Of a stretch of DNA of 64,000 nucleotides, positions 38,501-48,854 are shown piece after piece; within the stretch, counting starts at the first letter, position 1, and the number at the start of each line of letters is the position of its first letter. Below the pieces are notes generated by a model. That model was given only the letters and a program-made list of their open reading frames with translations. It was not told where the DNA came from and searched no databases. The stretch is from Aphelocoma coerulescens (taxonomy: Eukaryota; Chordata; Aves; Passeriformes; Corvidae): NCBI RefSeq assembly GCF_041296385.1, contig NC_091034.1:1996807-2060806 (forward strand). Reading direction: 5' to 3'. The position numbers and the translations under genes are program-made.

Positions 38501-41369
38501 TTGACTTTGTGTGGCTTATGACTGCTCAAAGAACCCAACCCCACAGCAGGAAATCCACAGCATCGAGCCCCAGACCACAAAATTCATGGCAAATGTCATG
38601 TTCTCCAGCTGTCCTACTCCCCCAAACCCTCACCTCTGCCCTTCTCTATCACATACTTCATTTTCAAAGGTGTGTCACGTATGGATCCAGTTTAAAGTGC
38701 CTTCACTCGAGGCAGCCACTTCAAAGGAGGAAAAAACACCCCTTCAAACAGGAGTCGGAAACAGGCACAGTGGTCAGTGGTGCAGATAAATCAGTCATGG
38801 CCCTTCTGGGTCCCACACCAGGAAAAAGGAAGAGGAAATGTCCCTCTGCAAGGGCAACAGCATTCCCTCTGGGATGTCACAACTCATTTCTTCCCTGACC
38901 CGAACGCCACCCAGGACCACACACGGATTTTGATCAGCTCCACTGGACAAGGACTTGCACCCACTTCCTCAACACTCATCCCTTCTCTGCTCCAATCAAC
39001 TCCACTCAACACCAAGTTGCCCTGTGAACACACCAGGACACAAATGGCTGGTTTGGCATCATGGAGTACCTGGCCTCACCACAGAGGTCCTGCTGAAGGT
39101 GTCCAGAGAGGCGGCACTGGCCGTGCTCCTGTCCCGGGCACTCGCAGGCCGCCTCGGCAGCACCAGATGGGGCACTTGGCCAGGGGCTCTGGGGGCTCCA
39201 CTGCCCGAGGAGTCAGAGGGAAGCTGCCACTGCAGCGAGGGCAGGCGAGATGCAGGAGTCGTGGGTTTGGGCTCAGCAACCACCTGGAGCTGCCCTGTCC
39301 ACCCTACGCGATGTTTCAAGGGGGGACAGGACATCTACGGTGGGAAAACAGCATGTTATCTGCAAAATTTTAGGAAAGATTTTAGCCCTGGATTCATGTG
39401 CACCATGTTGTGCAAAACCCAGGCACAGTTTTAGTCCTTTCCCATTTCGATTACTCAAGGATCAGATTTTAATCAGGACATCCAGACTCTTTGCTCAAGC
39501 AAAAGGAAATTATTGGGGTTTGCTGCCTTTTGGGCTTTCCCCCCTCTCCATCTGACTGCCCGAATTCTGCCCATCGTGTGCACGGTCCAGCAGAGCTCCC
39601 TGCACAGCTCTCCTGGCTCACACAAGGTCCTGCCCCATCGTTTCTCCCATTCACCCAGATGAACCAAAGCCTCTCATTGTGCTCCTGTTTTCCCATCAGC
39701 TGGGCCTGTCAGACTGGGAATTTGGGCACTGCCTGCTGCCCTCCTGATGAGCAGAGCTCTCCAGGACACTGGGGACAAGCCACCACACAGGTCTCAGTTA
39801 CAAGGGCTGCACTAAACATCTGCCAGCGCGGGGTCGGACCTGGGTGTGGATCCTTCCACACCCGGCTGTTAACGGAGCCCCAGACCCCAGCGCAGGCTCC
39901 CTGCGAGCCCAGCACCGTCCCCTCTCCCGGGGCACGTCCCAGCCCTGCTGCCTTTGCTCGTGCTGCTGCCCACGGCGCTGGCTCACTGCGGGATTGCACA
40001 AAAACCTCACACTGGCCCTGTCTGGGCACGGCAGGATGCGGTTCCCAGCCGGGTGCTGCTCCTCTGTACAACACGTTCCTCTGAGACTCGAGAGGAGCCA
40101 TCCCTCCCCTTGTTAGACACTTCACAGCCGAGCTGCTTCCCTCCCCGCAGGCAGCAGGGTCAGGCTTCAAAGCTGCTCCTCCAAAGGAGGATCACAGAGC
40201 GAGGAAAAGGCACGGCATGGACCGGCTCTGCATCGCTGTGCAGAGCCGATTCTGTGTGCATCCTGCCTTTGGGAATTCAGCTGCTCACCGCTCCAGCAGG
40301 ATCTAGCTTTACCTAGGCAGCACCTTGGATTCCTCACGAGCCAAAATAATAAAAATATTACTGGGACTTATCAGCTGCCCTAGGTTTTATTTGAAGCTTC
40401 TCTCTTATTAAGTGGCATAGGAGGAAACATGAAATGCAAATAGAGGGAAAGGACATTTTCCAGGTCTACCTTTGCTAATGCTAACGTCCCGTGCTTTTCC
40501 TTTTCCCTACCGAACTGCCCGAGTTTCTTCAGCAGAGGGAGCTCCAGCTTCTAATTTCCTCCTCCCCGCCTTTGGCACCTTTCCTCAGACGAGAAGGGAG
40601 CGAGTTCTGCTTCTGGAGCCTTCCCTGGGGAGCAACACCCACCCACCTTTCCAGGGCACCTTTCCCTGGACATCCTCATCCACCCTTGCCCGGGCATCCT
40701 TCCATGGGCCACAGCATCCATTCTTCCCTGGGCACCTTTCCCTGGGCAGCAGAACGCACCCACCCTTGCCCGGGCACCTTCCCTGGACATCCCCACCCAC
40801 CCTTGCCCGGGCACCTTCCCTGGACATCCCCACCCACCCTTCCCCGGGCAGCCCCACCCTACCTGGGCTGCCCCATCCAGCACCAGCTCGAAGGACGCTC
40901 CCGCGGTGCCGAAGCTCAGGATGTCCCCCGGCCTCACCCTGACGGCCGCGTTTTGGACCTGGCAGCTGTTGACAAAGGTGCCGTGGGGGGAGTTGAAGTC
41001 CTGAAGGACGAAGCTGTTGTCTGAGGCGGAGAATTCCAGGGCTGCATGACGATCTGCCACACCTGCGGACTGGGAGCAGGCAAGGGACAGGCAGGGAACG
41101 CTGCTGGAGGTGGCTCCAGGTCTGTCCCTGCTTTGCCAACCCCTTTTCTGGTCGTCAATCCCAGCATAAACTGGTACCTCCGCACTTTGCACGGAGGACT
41201 GCAGCACATCCTCCTCCCTCCCCTCCGTCCAAACCACGGCTCGTTTCAGGATGCTCAGCTGCCTCGGCCCTACCTGCAGGACGATGTCGGCCCCTCTGTG
41301 GCTCCCGATGGTCGTGGTGTAGGATTTCAGCTGGAAACATCCCTCCGAGCCCTTTAGGAAAGCTCGCAT
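23572..41369 (-). CDS. FHAD1: Forkhead-associated domain-containing protein 1 (FHA plus coiled coil)
   Basis: At least 26 minus-strand coding exons are recognisable. In order they are 41274-41369, 40863-41069, 39080-39283, 37927-38018, 37457-37681, 36843-36966, 36333-36463, 34822-34887, 34320-34412, 33805-33912, 33313-33396, 32812-32964, 32276-32471, 31878-31948, 31454-31591, 30522-30629, 30237-30326, about 29835-30062, 28774-28889, 27959-28118, 26136-26271, 25758-25885, 25318-25413, 24501-24721, 23924-24089 and 23572-23655. They give roughly 1,170 aa; human is about 1,400, and a phase gap between the third and fourth listed exons shows at least one exon is missed. Residues 1-100 form an FHA domain (TIGSH, FVLQDFNS, GTFVN). 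The rest is Glu/Lys/Gln-rich coiled coil with segments matching mammalian FHAD1, including SWLEGVEQLL and YLDVIGAL. Cellular role is poorly known. Position next to EFHD2 agrees with mammalian synteny. Confidence 0.9.
25083..25185 (-). repeat. CR1 tail fragment, antisense, FHAD1 intron
   Basis: 'gtagaatcatacaatagttt' through 'ctgcctgccatggacaggga' is the reverse complement of a CR1 3' end. Confidence 0.75.
25940..26125 (+). repeat. CR1 3'-end fragment, sense, FHAD1 intron
   Basis: A sense CR1 tail runs from 'gggtgcccagagcagctgtg' to 'ccaaaccattgcatgattct'. It abuts the donor of FHAD1 exon 26136-26271 within about 10 bp. Confidence 0.85.
31985..32185 (+). repeat. CR1 3'-end fragment, sense, FHAD1 intron
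   Basis: Diverged sense CR1 tail, with 'caggcactggaacaggccac' near 32037 and 'aatttccatgattctgtgg' at its end. Confidence 0.7.
32560..32670 (+). repeat. CR1 tail fragment, sense, FHAD1 intron
   Basis: 'gggcttggagcaacctggtc' followed by the 'cccatggcaggggctggaat' block marks a short CR1 3' remnant. Confidence 0.8.
34950..35092 (+). repeat. CR1 3' end, left part, interrupted by an LTR
   Basis: A sense CR1 tail runs up to 'gatcttaaaggtcatttt' and then breaks off. Its missing continuation ('tttccaacctcatcgattct') resumes at about 35809 after roughly 715 bp of foreign sequence. Confidence 0.85.
35093..35808 (+). mobile_element. Solo LTR inserted into a CR1 tail, FHAD1 intron
   Basis: An AT-rich segment of about 715 bp begins with TG and carries AATAAA at 35715-35720. 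About 75-90 bp of U5-like sequence follows. It interrupts an otherwise continuous CR1 3' end. No internal retroviral sequence is present. Orientation is plus, opposite to FHAD1. The exact right end and the target duplication (possibly a few T residues) are uncertain. Confidence 0.65.
35809..35850 (+). repeat. CR1 3' end, right part after the LTR
   Basis: 'tttccaacctcatcgattct' is the expected continuation of the CR1 tail that stops at 35092. Confidence 0.75.
36500..36725 (+). repeat. CR1 3'-end fragment, sense, FHAD1 intron
   Basis: The CR1 tail runs from 'gatgggatattgggaggaa' to 'cccaaaccatcctgggattt'. It lies between FHAD1 exons 36333-36463 and 36843-36966. Confidence 0.9.
37151..37297. 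repeat. (AAGG)n tetranucleotide microsatellite
   Basis: About 36 nearly perfect GAAG/GGAA units form an all-purine tract of about 147 bp on the plus strand, in an FHAD1 intron. It ends in a GGGA-rich tail to about 37320. Confidence 0.97.
40645..40858. repeat. Minisatellite abutting the donor of FHAD1 exon 2
   Basis: Five or six copies of a roughly 37-bp unit containing 'cccttgcccgggcacc' and 'ttccctggacatccc' lie immediately 3' (in transcript sense) of the splice donor at 40861-40862. The last, most similar copies are at about 40760-40850. Confidence 0.85.
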
Positions 41370-42239
41370 TGCCCAACCCCCTCACTTGCCAGGCTTGCAC
41401 CGAACCAACAAGTTCTGTCAGCAGCTTCCCCCCCAACACTCAACCTGAGCGGCTCAACCAACTCAAACACTAAAAATTGTACAAAATGACCCCAAAAGCG
41501 GTTCTGTCCCAGCTGGCAGTGTGGCTGCAGTAGCCTTGGAAACCTCGGCTATGCTGGAGCCTGCTGCTGCCTGCCTGGGTGAGTTTTTCCTCTTTGATTT
41601 GTTTAGATTTTTTTTCCTTCCCCTTTTCCCAAGCAACTGGCCCGGCAGCACAACACAGCTCCGCGCCGGCGTGGCCGCAGCGATCCCGTGCCTGCTGGGG
41701 ACACACGTGGGAATGCGTATCACAAACCTCACAGGGGCCCTGCCACCTGCCAGGGCTGCCAAAGAACCTTTAGTCCTCATTTTGCTTATTTTTTATTTAA
41801 TATCACGCACACACACACAAATGGGTCTTGCAACCTCAAGGGGATAAACGTCGCTGTCAGGTGGGCGGTGTCACGCATCAGCGCTTCTCCATCAATATCC
41901 CTTGGTCCTACGCTGCCACACACCCTTTTTCAACAGAAAAAAAAGGAAAAACCCCACACTTGCCACCAATACCCCCCAGTTTGCCCTCACCAGTCCTGCA
42001 AGATTTCGTCATGCTTCTGTTTGAGGCAGAAGCAGCACATTTGGCAAATTAGAGCTTCTCTGCCAACTTCTACCAGTTTGAAGCCATTCCCTCTTGTCCT
42101 GTCACTCTGTGCTCTCGCATTAATCTGTATTGAAACTGATGTCAAATTTTAATCTCAAATGACTAAGCCGTACAGAAGTGTATCTGAGGAAGTGTAACTG
42201 AAAATAAGTAATTCAATGAAGTTGTAATAAAGATTTTTT

Positions 42240-42530
42240 TTGTTCCCTCTTTCTTATGGTGTGATTTTCTCTTTTTTGTTTGTGTTCTGTGTTGTCTGTG
42301 TCTGGGTCTCTCCCTGTCTCTCTGTCTCTCTCTCACTTTCTCCCCCTCTTTGTGCCTCTCAATCTCTCTCCCCCTCTCTTGGCCATCTTTGTCCCCCCCT
42401 CTCTCCTCTTCACCTCTCTCTCTTTTCTTCTTCTCTCTTTCCTCTTTGTTTTGCCCCTTTTAATCTCTCTTGTCTTTTGTCTCTTCTTACCTCTTACTTT
42501 CTTGTCTCTCTTCTCCCCATCTCAGATGTT
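42240..42530. repeat. Pyrimidine-rich low-complexity tract
   Basis: Nearly 300 bp is dominated by C and T on the plus strand, with 'ctctctgtctctctctc'-type runs. It follows an AATAAA at about 42229. No coding signal is seen. Confidence 0.8.
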
Positions 42531-42644
42531 CCATCTTGTACCTTTTCCAAACTATAAACACGCATACAGAAGTGGAGGCTTGCCCCCAGCTGCAGCTGTG
42601 TAGTGCCCCTGCACAGGGTCTGACCATCCCAGCAGTCAGAGGTT

Positions 42645-43110
42645 CAGAGAATCCCTGAATCCCTGGGTTGGAAGGGACCTTAAGTATCATCTATTTCCAA
42701 CCCCTCCCTCCCTGCCATGGGCAGGGACACCTTCCACTGCCCCAGGTTGCTCCAAGCCCCACCCAACCTGGCCTTGGACACTCCCAGGGTTTCTTCTGTC
42801 ACAGCTTCCCTGGGCAACCTGTGCCAGTGCCTCACCACTATCACAGTAAGGATTTCTTCCTGGTATCTAATGGAAACGAAACCTCTTCCATCCTAAAGCC
42901 ATTTCCTGTGTTCTAGCACTACCTGCCCTTGTAAGAAGCCCTTCTCCAACTTTCTCATAGCCCCATCAGGTACTGAAAGGCCACAGTGAGAAGTTCTGGA
43001 GCCTTCTCCAGGCTAAACAACCCCAACTCTCTCATCCTGCCCTACAGCAGAGGTGTCCCATCCCTCAAATCATTTGCAGTCCTTTCCTTCCCCTCACATT
43101 GCTCTCTCTG
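42645..43110 (-). repeat. CR1 3' region, antisense, about 460 bp
   Basis: A long reverse-complement CR1 tail begins near 'tgggttggaagggaccttaa'. It passes 'gccatgggcagggacacctt' and 'gctaaacaaccccaactctc'. It is the longest of the 3'-UTR type copies here. Confidence 0.92.
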
Positions 43111-44050
43111 TGACAAGAGCAGCCAAGTAGCTGTACTAAAATTTGATAGTTTTTGACATCTCTCATCATTAAATTATGAATTTAAGATTTACAATGTGTT
43201 CCATTTATAGAACTCCAAAAAGGCTTCTGACTTCAGACAAGTAACAGTGACATTCCTAAAAATTACATTAAGACAAACAAGAAGAGTTGTTAATTAGAAG
43301 GTAGGATAAGTAGGGAGAAGCTTTAAATTGACAGTAAATGCATTGTTATGTCTGAAATTAGAGATTATCTGCATCTTTAAAGCCTCTGAATTTGCTTTTC
43401 TGTTGTTAATTAAAAAAATAATTATTTCTTGTATTCTGGAGATCTTTCTCCCAGGCCTGTGATGCATAGGAAAAAGAGGCAGGAGAAACAAAATAATGTG
43501 CTAATATCGCAGATGTGGGCAAACAACTTGCTCTTCAGAAGAGGGAGGAAGTGGAAAATAAACTAAAGAAGCTGAAGGTGCAATTAGCTGCTTGACTAGC
43601 TACTACAACACCTTGTGTGAAAAACTGTGGAGATATGGAAAAGATATCCTTGCCAAAGCTCTGTTCCTTACAAAATAGGCTGCACTTAGGAACAGGGTGA
43701 GGTGAATTCCTTCTGCATAACGATTACTGATGAACTGGAACTGGCAGTTCAGTAACTTTCAAGAACATATTTATGCTAGATTTCCTTTCAAAGAGCAACG
43801 AGTCTTTATTTCCTGAAATAGATGATGCTGTCAGAACAAATTACAGGTGCTTCACAAGAATTCTGGAGGTGACTAAGAAAAGAGAATTAAAGCCAGCATC
43901 TACTTCCAACATCGTGGGCACTCCCTAAATAAATACAAAGAATTGCCCTAAATAAATGAGAACAGTTCCATGCTTTTCACTTGTTTCAAAGGTGGGGGCT
44001 GAGGTTCCCTGCCAGGATTTGATGTCAGAGAGGCCAATACAGACTTGGAG
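43110..44050. other. Intergenic AT-rich DNA, no feature seen
   Basis: About 940 bp of unique-looking AT-rich DNA between two CR1 copies. I see no exon, no RNA gene and no clear repeat. Confidence 0.4.
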
Positions 44051-44640
44051 CATGGAATCATCGGCGTTGGAAGGGACCTTTGGAGATCCTCAGTCCAACC
44101 CCTCGCTCAAACCTGAGCAGATTGCTCAGGGCCCTCCCAGTAATGCTTTGAGTCTCTCCAAGGATCAACAGTCCAGCACCACTGTGGGCAGCCTTTTCCA
44201 GTGTTTGACCATCCTCATGGTAGGGAAAGTTCTTTCTCATGTCTATGTGCTATTTGTGGTATTTTAATGTGTGCCTATTCCCTCTTTTTTCACTGGACAC
44301 CACCCAGCACAGTGTGACCCTGTATGTTTTACCCTCTCCCATCGGGTATTTATGCACAGTGGTTACAATGCCACCTCTTCCCAGGGCTAAACCATCTCAG
44401 GGATCTCTTCAGCCTCTTGCCTGTCAGATGCTCCAGTCCCTCAATCACCTTGGTGGCATTTCTGTGTATTTCACCTTCTCTCGCATCCCGACTCAGTGTA
44501 TCCAAAATTCAGAATGTCCTTTCACTGCAGGGCTGAGGTCATTTCTCAAAGCTGGGAATATCAGGTACCACTCTGAGCACTTCAAGGAAGATAAAAACAT
44601 CCATCCACTGCTCCAGGCACCACACTTCACATCCTGATGG
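44050..44640 (-). repeat. Diverged CR1 3' region, antisense
   Basis: 'aatcatcggcgttggaaggg' opens a reverse-complement CR1 of an older subfamily. Further CR1 blocks recur near 44170-44230 and 44380-44540. It is strongly diverged. Confidence 0.7.
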
Positions 44641-46735
44641 GCACACTTTGGTTTCACACTGCTTTCTTCCCTGTAGTCTCAGGGATACCACACACTGCTG
44701 GTCTGCTTTGATGTTATTGTCCAGACAAAAAAACCCCAAACCCCCCAAAAAACCCAAACCAACAAAAAACCCCCAAAAAATCCTTTCACTCCTGGGACAG
44801 TCTGCCATACTCCAGTACCCACCTGAGTTCAGCAGTGTTTATTCTGTCTCAGTGCACCTCCTGCCCAATGCCATCTCTGCCACTAGGAACAGCAGCCTTG
44901 GAAAAAAAAGCCAAGCTCTCCTTAGAAGAGTTTAAATCATAATTTAGGTCTTTGCCAATATAGAAAGTGGACCAGTTAAATAAAACACAATTATATTTGC
45001 ATTTTCAAGCACACTTTTCTGCCCTAAAAGAAGACATCTTTTAGGTATCCATGTATTTTTTTGCATCTGTGCAGTCTACAATAAAGACTGATTTTTGAAA
45101 CTCAGCAGCATTTTGGTCTAAAGCAAACATTTTTATATAAGGGTTGCTTTGTTTTGTTTTGTTTGTTTTTGGCTTGGCTTTTTTTGTTTCATTTGTTTTT
45201 TTGCCTTTTTTTTTAACAGTGACCATATCAAAGAATAATGTGTCATCATAGTTTGAAGTGCTGATCTTTTTTAAAAACAAACAGTTATTCTGGACACTGC
45301 TTTACTGCATTCATCTCGTGTGCTCCGGCATTCTGCAACCACTGTGCTCACAAAAACACTTAGAAACATCTTAAGGGAAAATCTTTGCTTTGTTATTGTA
45401 AAAGAAATCAGCGGAGGCCCCCTGGCGCTGCCCACGTGCAGCTGTGTGACGTTTTTGGCCATGAAGCAGAGGCATGGTTTGTGTTGCCTTGTCGCAGTAC
45501 AGCTCTCTGTGTGCACTGCAGTGCATTTACCAATGTCCTCGGGCTGCTTTTGCTCCCTTTTTGGTTTTTTCTGTATCTCTTAACACCAAAAAAAAAAAGG
45601 AATGCAAACAGCACTTGCAGTGCAAATCATCACATTGACCCTCGGAGTTTTTAGGTGCTGCATTTTTAGAGACAAGGAACGAATACGTTTAATCGGTTGC
45701 TTTTTGAAGCTGTAGGATGCTTTGTGTTTTACAACGATGAGACTTGAAGACAGCCATGTGTGTCCTGAAAATTTCGCAGGTGTTGCCTCTAAGTTTCTTT
45801 GGTGCTGAATTACAGACGTATTTAAAACTACCAAAAAAGCATCCTGTGGAAAAGCACATACCAAAGAAACATCTCTGTGTGTGAAATAAATTCTTCTGCA
45901 ATCATTGAACTGTACATTACCATACAGAAATAATACAGCTGTTCTTCACAAAATCCTTTTTCTAAGGAATGACAAGCAAGGTTTTTTTATATTTTATTGA
46001 AGGAAGTCAACCGCAGGTACAAATAAAAATGTACTTTTGCATGAGTACTTCAAAATAGTGAAATACAGGCTGTTGAGCAGAGACAGCTGTTTGGAAGAGG
46101 TCAGAAGTGAATCCAGACCTTTGCAAATATTTGTTCTTATCCCATATATATTTTCTAAAGACTGGACACATTAAAATGATATTTTAACACCAGCGCAGAT
46201 GGTATTTTGCTGTATTCACAGAAGACATAAAACCAAACTAAACAGATTTTCAATACATTTTGCTATTTGAAAAAGTTCCGTGTTACATATCTGCAAGAAC
46301 ATAATTTTTAATGTGAATGACATTATGTTGTCACAATGATTTTGGCCTGAGGAACAACAGATTAAGGTTGTGATTTATCAGGGCTTTTAGAGTCAGGAGC
46401 TGCAATTTAAGCAGGAGTTCAATGCTAATTACAGACAGATCCCAAGCTGCATGTTATAAGCTTCTTGTTAGTCTTCTTTGAACAGCAGATTGAGAGACAC
46501 ACTTGGTTTGTTATAAATGGCACTCAGAGTATCCTAGTATTAAATATAGATACTAACATTACTCCTGTCACTATGCTTGTGTAACTGTGGATATCATCAG
46601 ACCCTAAATAAATATGGATTTTCTGCTCATATTAATCTAGGCATTAAAAACTGTAAAGTCTCTCGTTTTTGTACATAAATAAAACTAATATTAATTTATA
46701 TAGAAATCGATTTCAAAATAAGAATATATCTATTA
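44640..46735. other. AT-rich intergenic DNA without recognised gene
   Basis: About 2.1 kb of AT-rich sequence carries several AATAAA/TTTATT motifs (for example near 45985-45995) and homopolymer runs. It could contain a 3' UTR of an unseen minus-strand gene, for instance TMEM51, which neighbours FHAD1 in mammals. I find no coding exon to support that. Confidence 0.4.
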
Positions 46736-46737
46736 TA

Positions 46738-46850
46738 TACAAGATTTTAGGATATAAGAAATTATCATTATCATGATAATTATAGGTAGGGTTTGGAAAT
46801 ACAACTTTTCTCTATATAAATGAAATAATAAAAGGCTTGAAAATGTAAAA
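46738..46850. repeat. Dispersed repeat R, copy 1
   Basis: About 110 bp aligns with 48232-48345. Both share 'taagaaat', 'aatacaa/aatacaga', 'aaataataaaaggcttgaaa' versus 'aaacaataaagggcctgaaa', and the same spacing. An LTR-derived origin is possible but unproven. Confidence 0.55.
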
Positions 46851-47304
46851 GATGATCTAGATGAAGGAAATAAAAACAGCGTGTGTTTGCCACTGTGTCC
46901 TGCCCACTGCCCCTCCTGTTCTCCTTCTGGCTCAGTGTCCTCCTCCCTGACACTCTTTCCCTGTTGCTCTGTCCTTTTATCTGTCTGTCCTTATCTGCTC
47001 TGTCCTTTTACCTGTCCTCCATGCCTCTCTCAGGATCCCTCATTCCTTTTTATTCTCTGTTGCTCTGTCCTGCTCTCTGTACCATCCTTTCTCGCAGTAT
47101 CTTTCTGTCCCGTTCCCTGCCCCTATTATCAATCCCTCTCTGTTGTGCTGCTCATTCATTTTGTTTTCTTCATCTCCATCCTGGCACCCTGTCCTTATTT
47201 TCCTTTCCCTGTGCTGCTCCCACTCCCTCTTTCTGCCTGTCCTCCTCTCTCTCCTGTGCTTCCAGCCACAATTCCCCAGGTGGGGCAGCTGGTGCTGCCT
47301 TCAG

Positions 47305-47405
47305 GTGACATGGCCTGCTGGTGGACTTGGCAGTGCTGGGTTAATGGTTGGACTCGGATCATCTTAAGACTTCCTTTCCAACCTAAACGATTCTCTGGTT
47401 CTTTA
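47305..47405 (+). repeat. CR1 3' terminus, sense, followed by microsatellite
   Basis: 'ggtggacttggcagtgctgg' through 'ccaacctaaacgattctctg' is the extreme CR1 3' end. The (CCCCT)n array begins about 10 bp later, as if seeded at the insertion. Confidence 0.85.
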
Positions 47406-47410
47406 CCTGT

Positions 47411-47508
47411 CTCCTCCTCCCCTCCCCTCCCCTCCCCTCCCCTCCCCTCCCCTCCCCTCCCCTCCCCTCCCCTCCCCTCCCCTCCCCTCCCCTCCCCTCC
47501 CCTCCCCC
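47411..47508. repeat. (CCCCT)n pentanucleotide array
   Basis: About 19 near-perfect CCCCT units. The minus strand is (AGGGG)n with many G-quadruplex-capable runs. Confidence 0.97.
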
Positions 47509-47599
47509 ACTGTTCCTCGCTCCTTTTTCTTGTCCCGGTCTTTTCTGCCTTTCTCTGTCCCATTCCCAGCCCTGTGCTTTCTCACTGCACCTTCTCACC

Positions 47600-47850
47600 A
47601 AGCTGGCCTCTTCCTTCTCCTCCTCCTCCTCCTTCTCCTCTTCCTCCTCCTTCTCCTCTTCCTTCTCCTCTTCCTTCTCCCTCTCCTTCTCCTCCTCCCT
47701 CTCCTCCTCCTCCTCCTCCTCCTCCTCCTCCTCCTTGTCCTCCTTCTCCTTCTCCTTCTCCTTCTCCTTCTCCTTCTCCTTCTCTTTCTCCTTCTCTTTC
47801 TCCTTCTCCTCCTCCTCCTTCTCCTCCTCCTCCTCTTCCTTCTCCTGCTG
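47600..47850. repeat. (CTCCTT)/(TCC) polypyrimidine tract
   Basis: About 250 bp is almost purely C and T in TCC and CTT triplets. With 47411-47508 it makes an almost continuous pyrimidine region of over 400 bp. Long ORFs on both strands here are composition artefacts. Confidence 0.95.
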
Positions 47851-48231
47851 AGGTGTCCTGAGGGCAGTGTCAGTGTCCCCAGGTGACAGAGCAGACTTGC
47901 TGAAGGAATGTTTCATGTGTGTGACAGAATAAACCCTTCCTGGCCGCCTTCGCCCTGCCTTTGCACTGAGCAGGGGGTGATGCACAGTGGGGACCAGGAG
48001 ATGGGCCCAGGAGATGGCCCCTGGTCCTGCTGGGCTCCTGATGACATCTCTGCTCCTGTCCTCACCTTACGTCTCTGGGTCACACAGTTTGTTTTGTCTG
48101 TGTGCAGTGTGTGTGTCTGCATGTTTGTGTTGTGTTGTGCACAAAAAACATCAAAAACTAACTTTTGTTATCTCTCTATATATATGTAGAAAAAAACCAA
48201 AACATTGATTTCCAAATACAACCCTGTGTCT

Positions 48232-48345
48232 ACTCTCTTATACGCAGCATCTTAGAGCATAAGAAATCCTAAGTACGGACATACAAGGTTTGAAAATACA
48301 GATATAACCTTTGTATGTATAAATTAAACAATAAAGGGCCTGAAA
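48232..48345. repeat. Dispersed repeat R, copy 2
   Basis: Partner of 46738-46850. It ends with 'aataaagggcctgaaaag' immediately before the CpG island. Confidence 0.55.
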
Positions 48346-48660
48346 AGGGGAGACAACATGACCTCTGGGAAGGCAGCAGCCACAGCTCTGTGCGCTCGGA
48401 AGGGTTTTGTGCGCCACGGGAGCACCAACGCCGAGCCCTCGGCCGGGCCTCGCAGCGCTGCTGCCGCCTGGCGCCGAGCGCGGGTACTGCGCATGTGCGC
48501 GGTGGATCGGCGGCGCCTCCCGCAGGCCAGGAGCGGTACTGCACGCAGGGACTGGCGCATGCGCAGTGACACGAACGGCTCGCTGGCCCCACCCGCAGAT
48601 AAAATGCGGTGCTGCAACTAACAGAGGCGCGCAGGCGCAGTGACCTGCCCGAGCGCCGCC

Positions 48661-48727
48661 GCCGCCGCTTCCCGCCGCCTCCCGCCGCCTCCCGCCGCCT
48701 CCCGCCGCCTCCCGCCGCCTCCCGCCG
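48661..48727. repeat. 10-bp minisatellite (CCCGCCGCCT)n
   Basis: About six tandem copies of a decamer lie inside the CpG island. Confidence 0.95.
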
Positions 48728-48854
48728 GCCCTAGCGCACGCGCGGTGCCCGGGAGCAGCGTGGGAGCACCCGGCGCGGGTCCCGGCTGTGGTGGCGGGCG
48801 AAGCTCGCAGGGAGCCCGCGGAGGAGCGGGGCGGTCGCCAGGTGGCAACGGGCT

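Noticed and set aside
44640..46735. Hidden 3' UTR or last exon of TMEM51 on the minus strand
   Set aside because: Synteny makes it tempting, but no coding exon with the expected two-membrane-span protein is visible and poly(A)-like motifs are common in AT-rich DNA.
46881..47861. 326-codon Pro/Ser/Leu-rich plus-strand ORF and the matching minus-strand Glu/Lys ORF at 47383-47985
   Set aside because: Both cross the CR1 end and the pyrimidine repeats. The composition fully explains the open frames.
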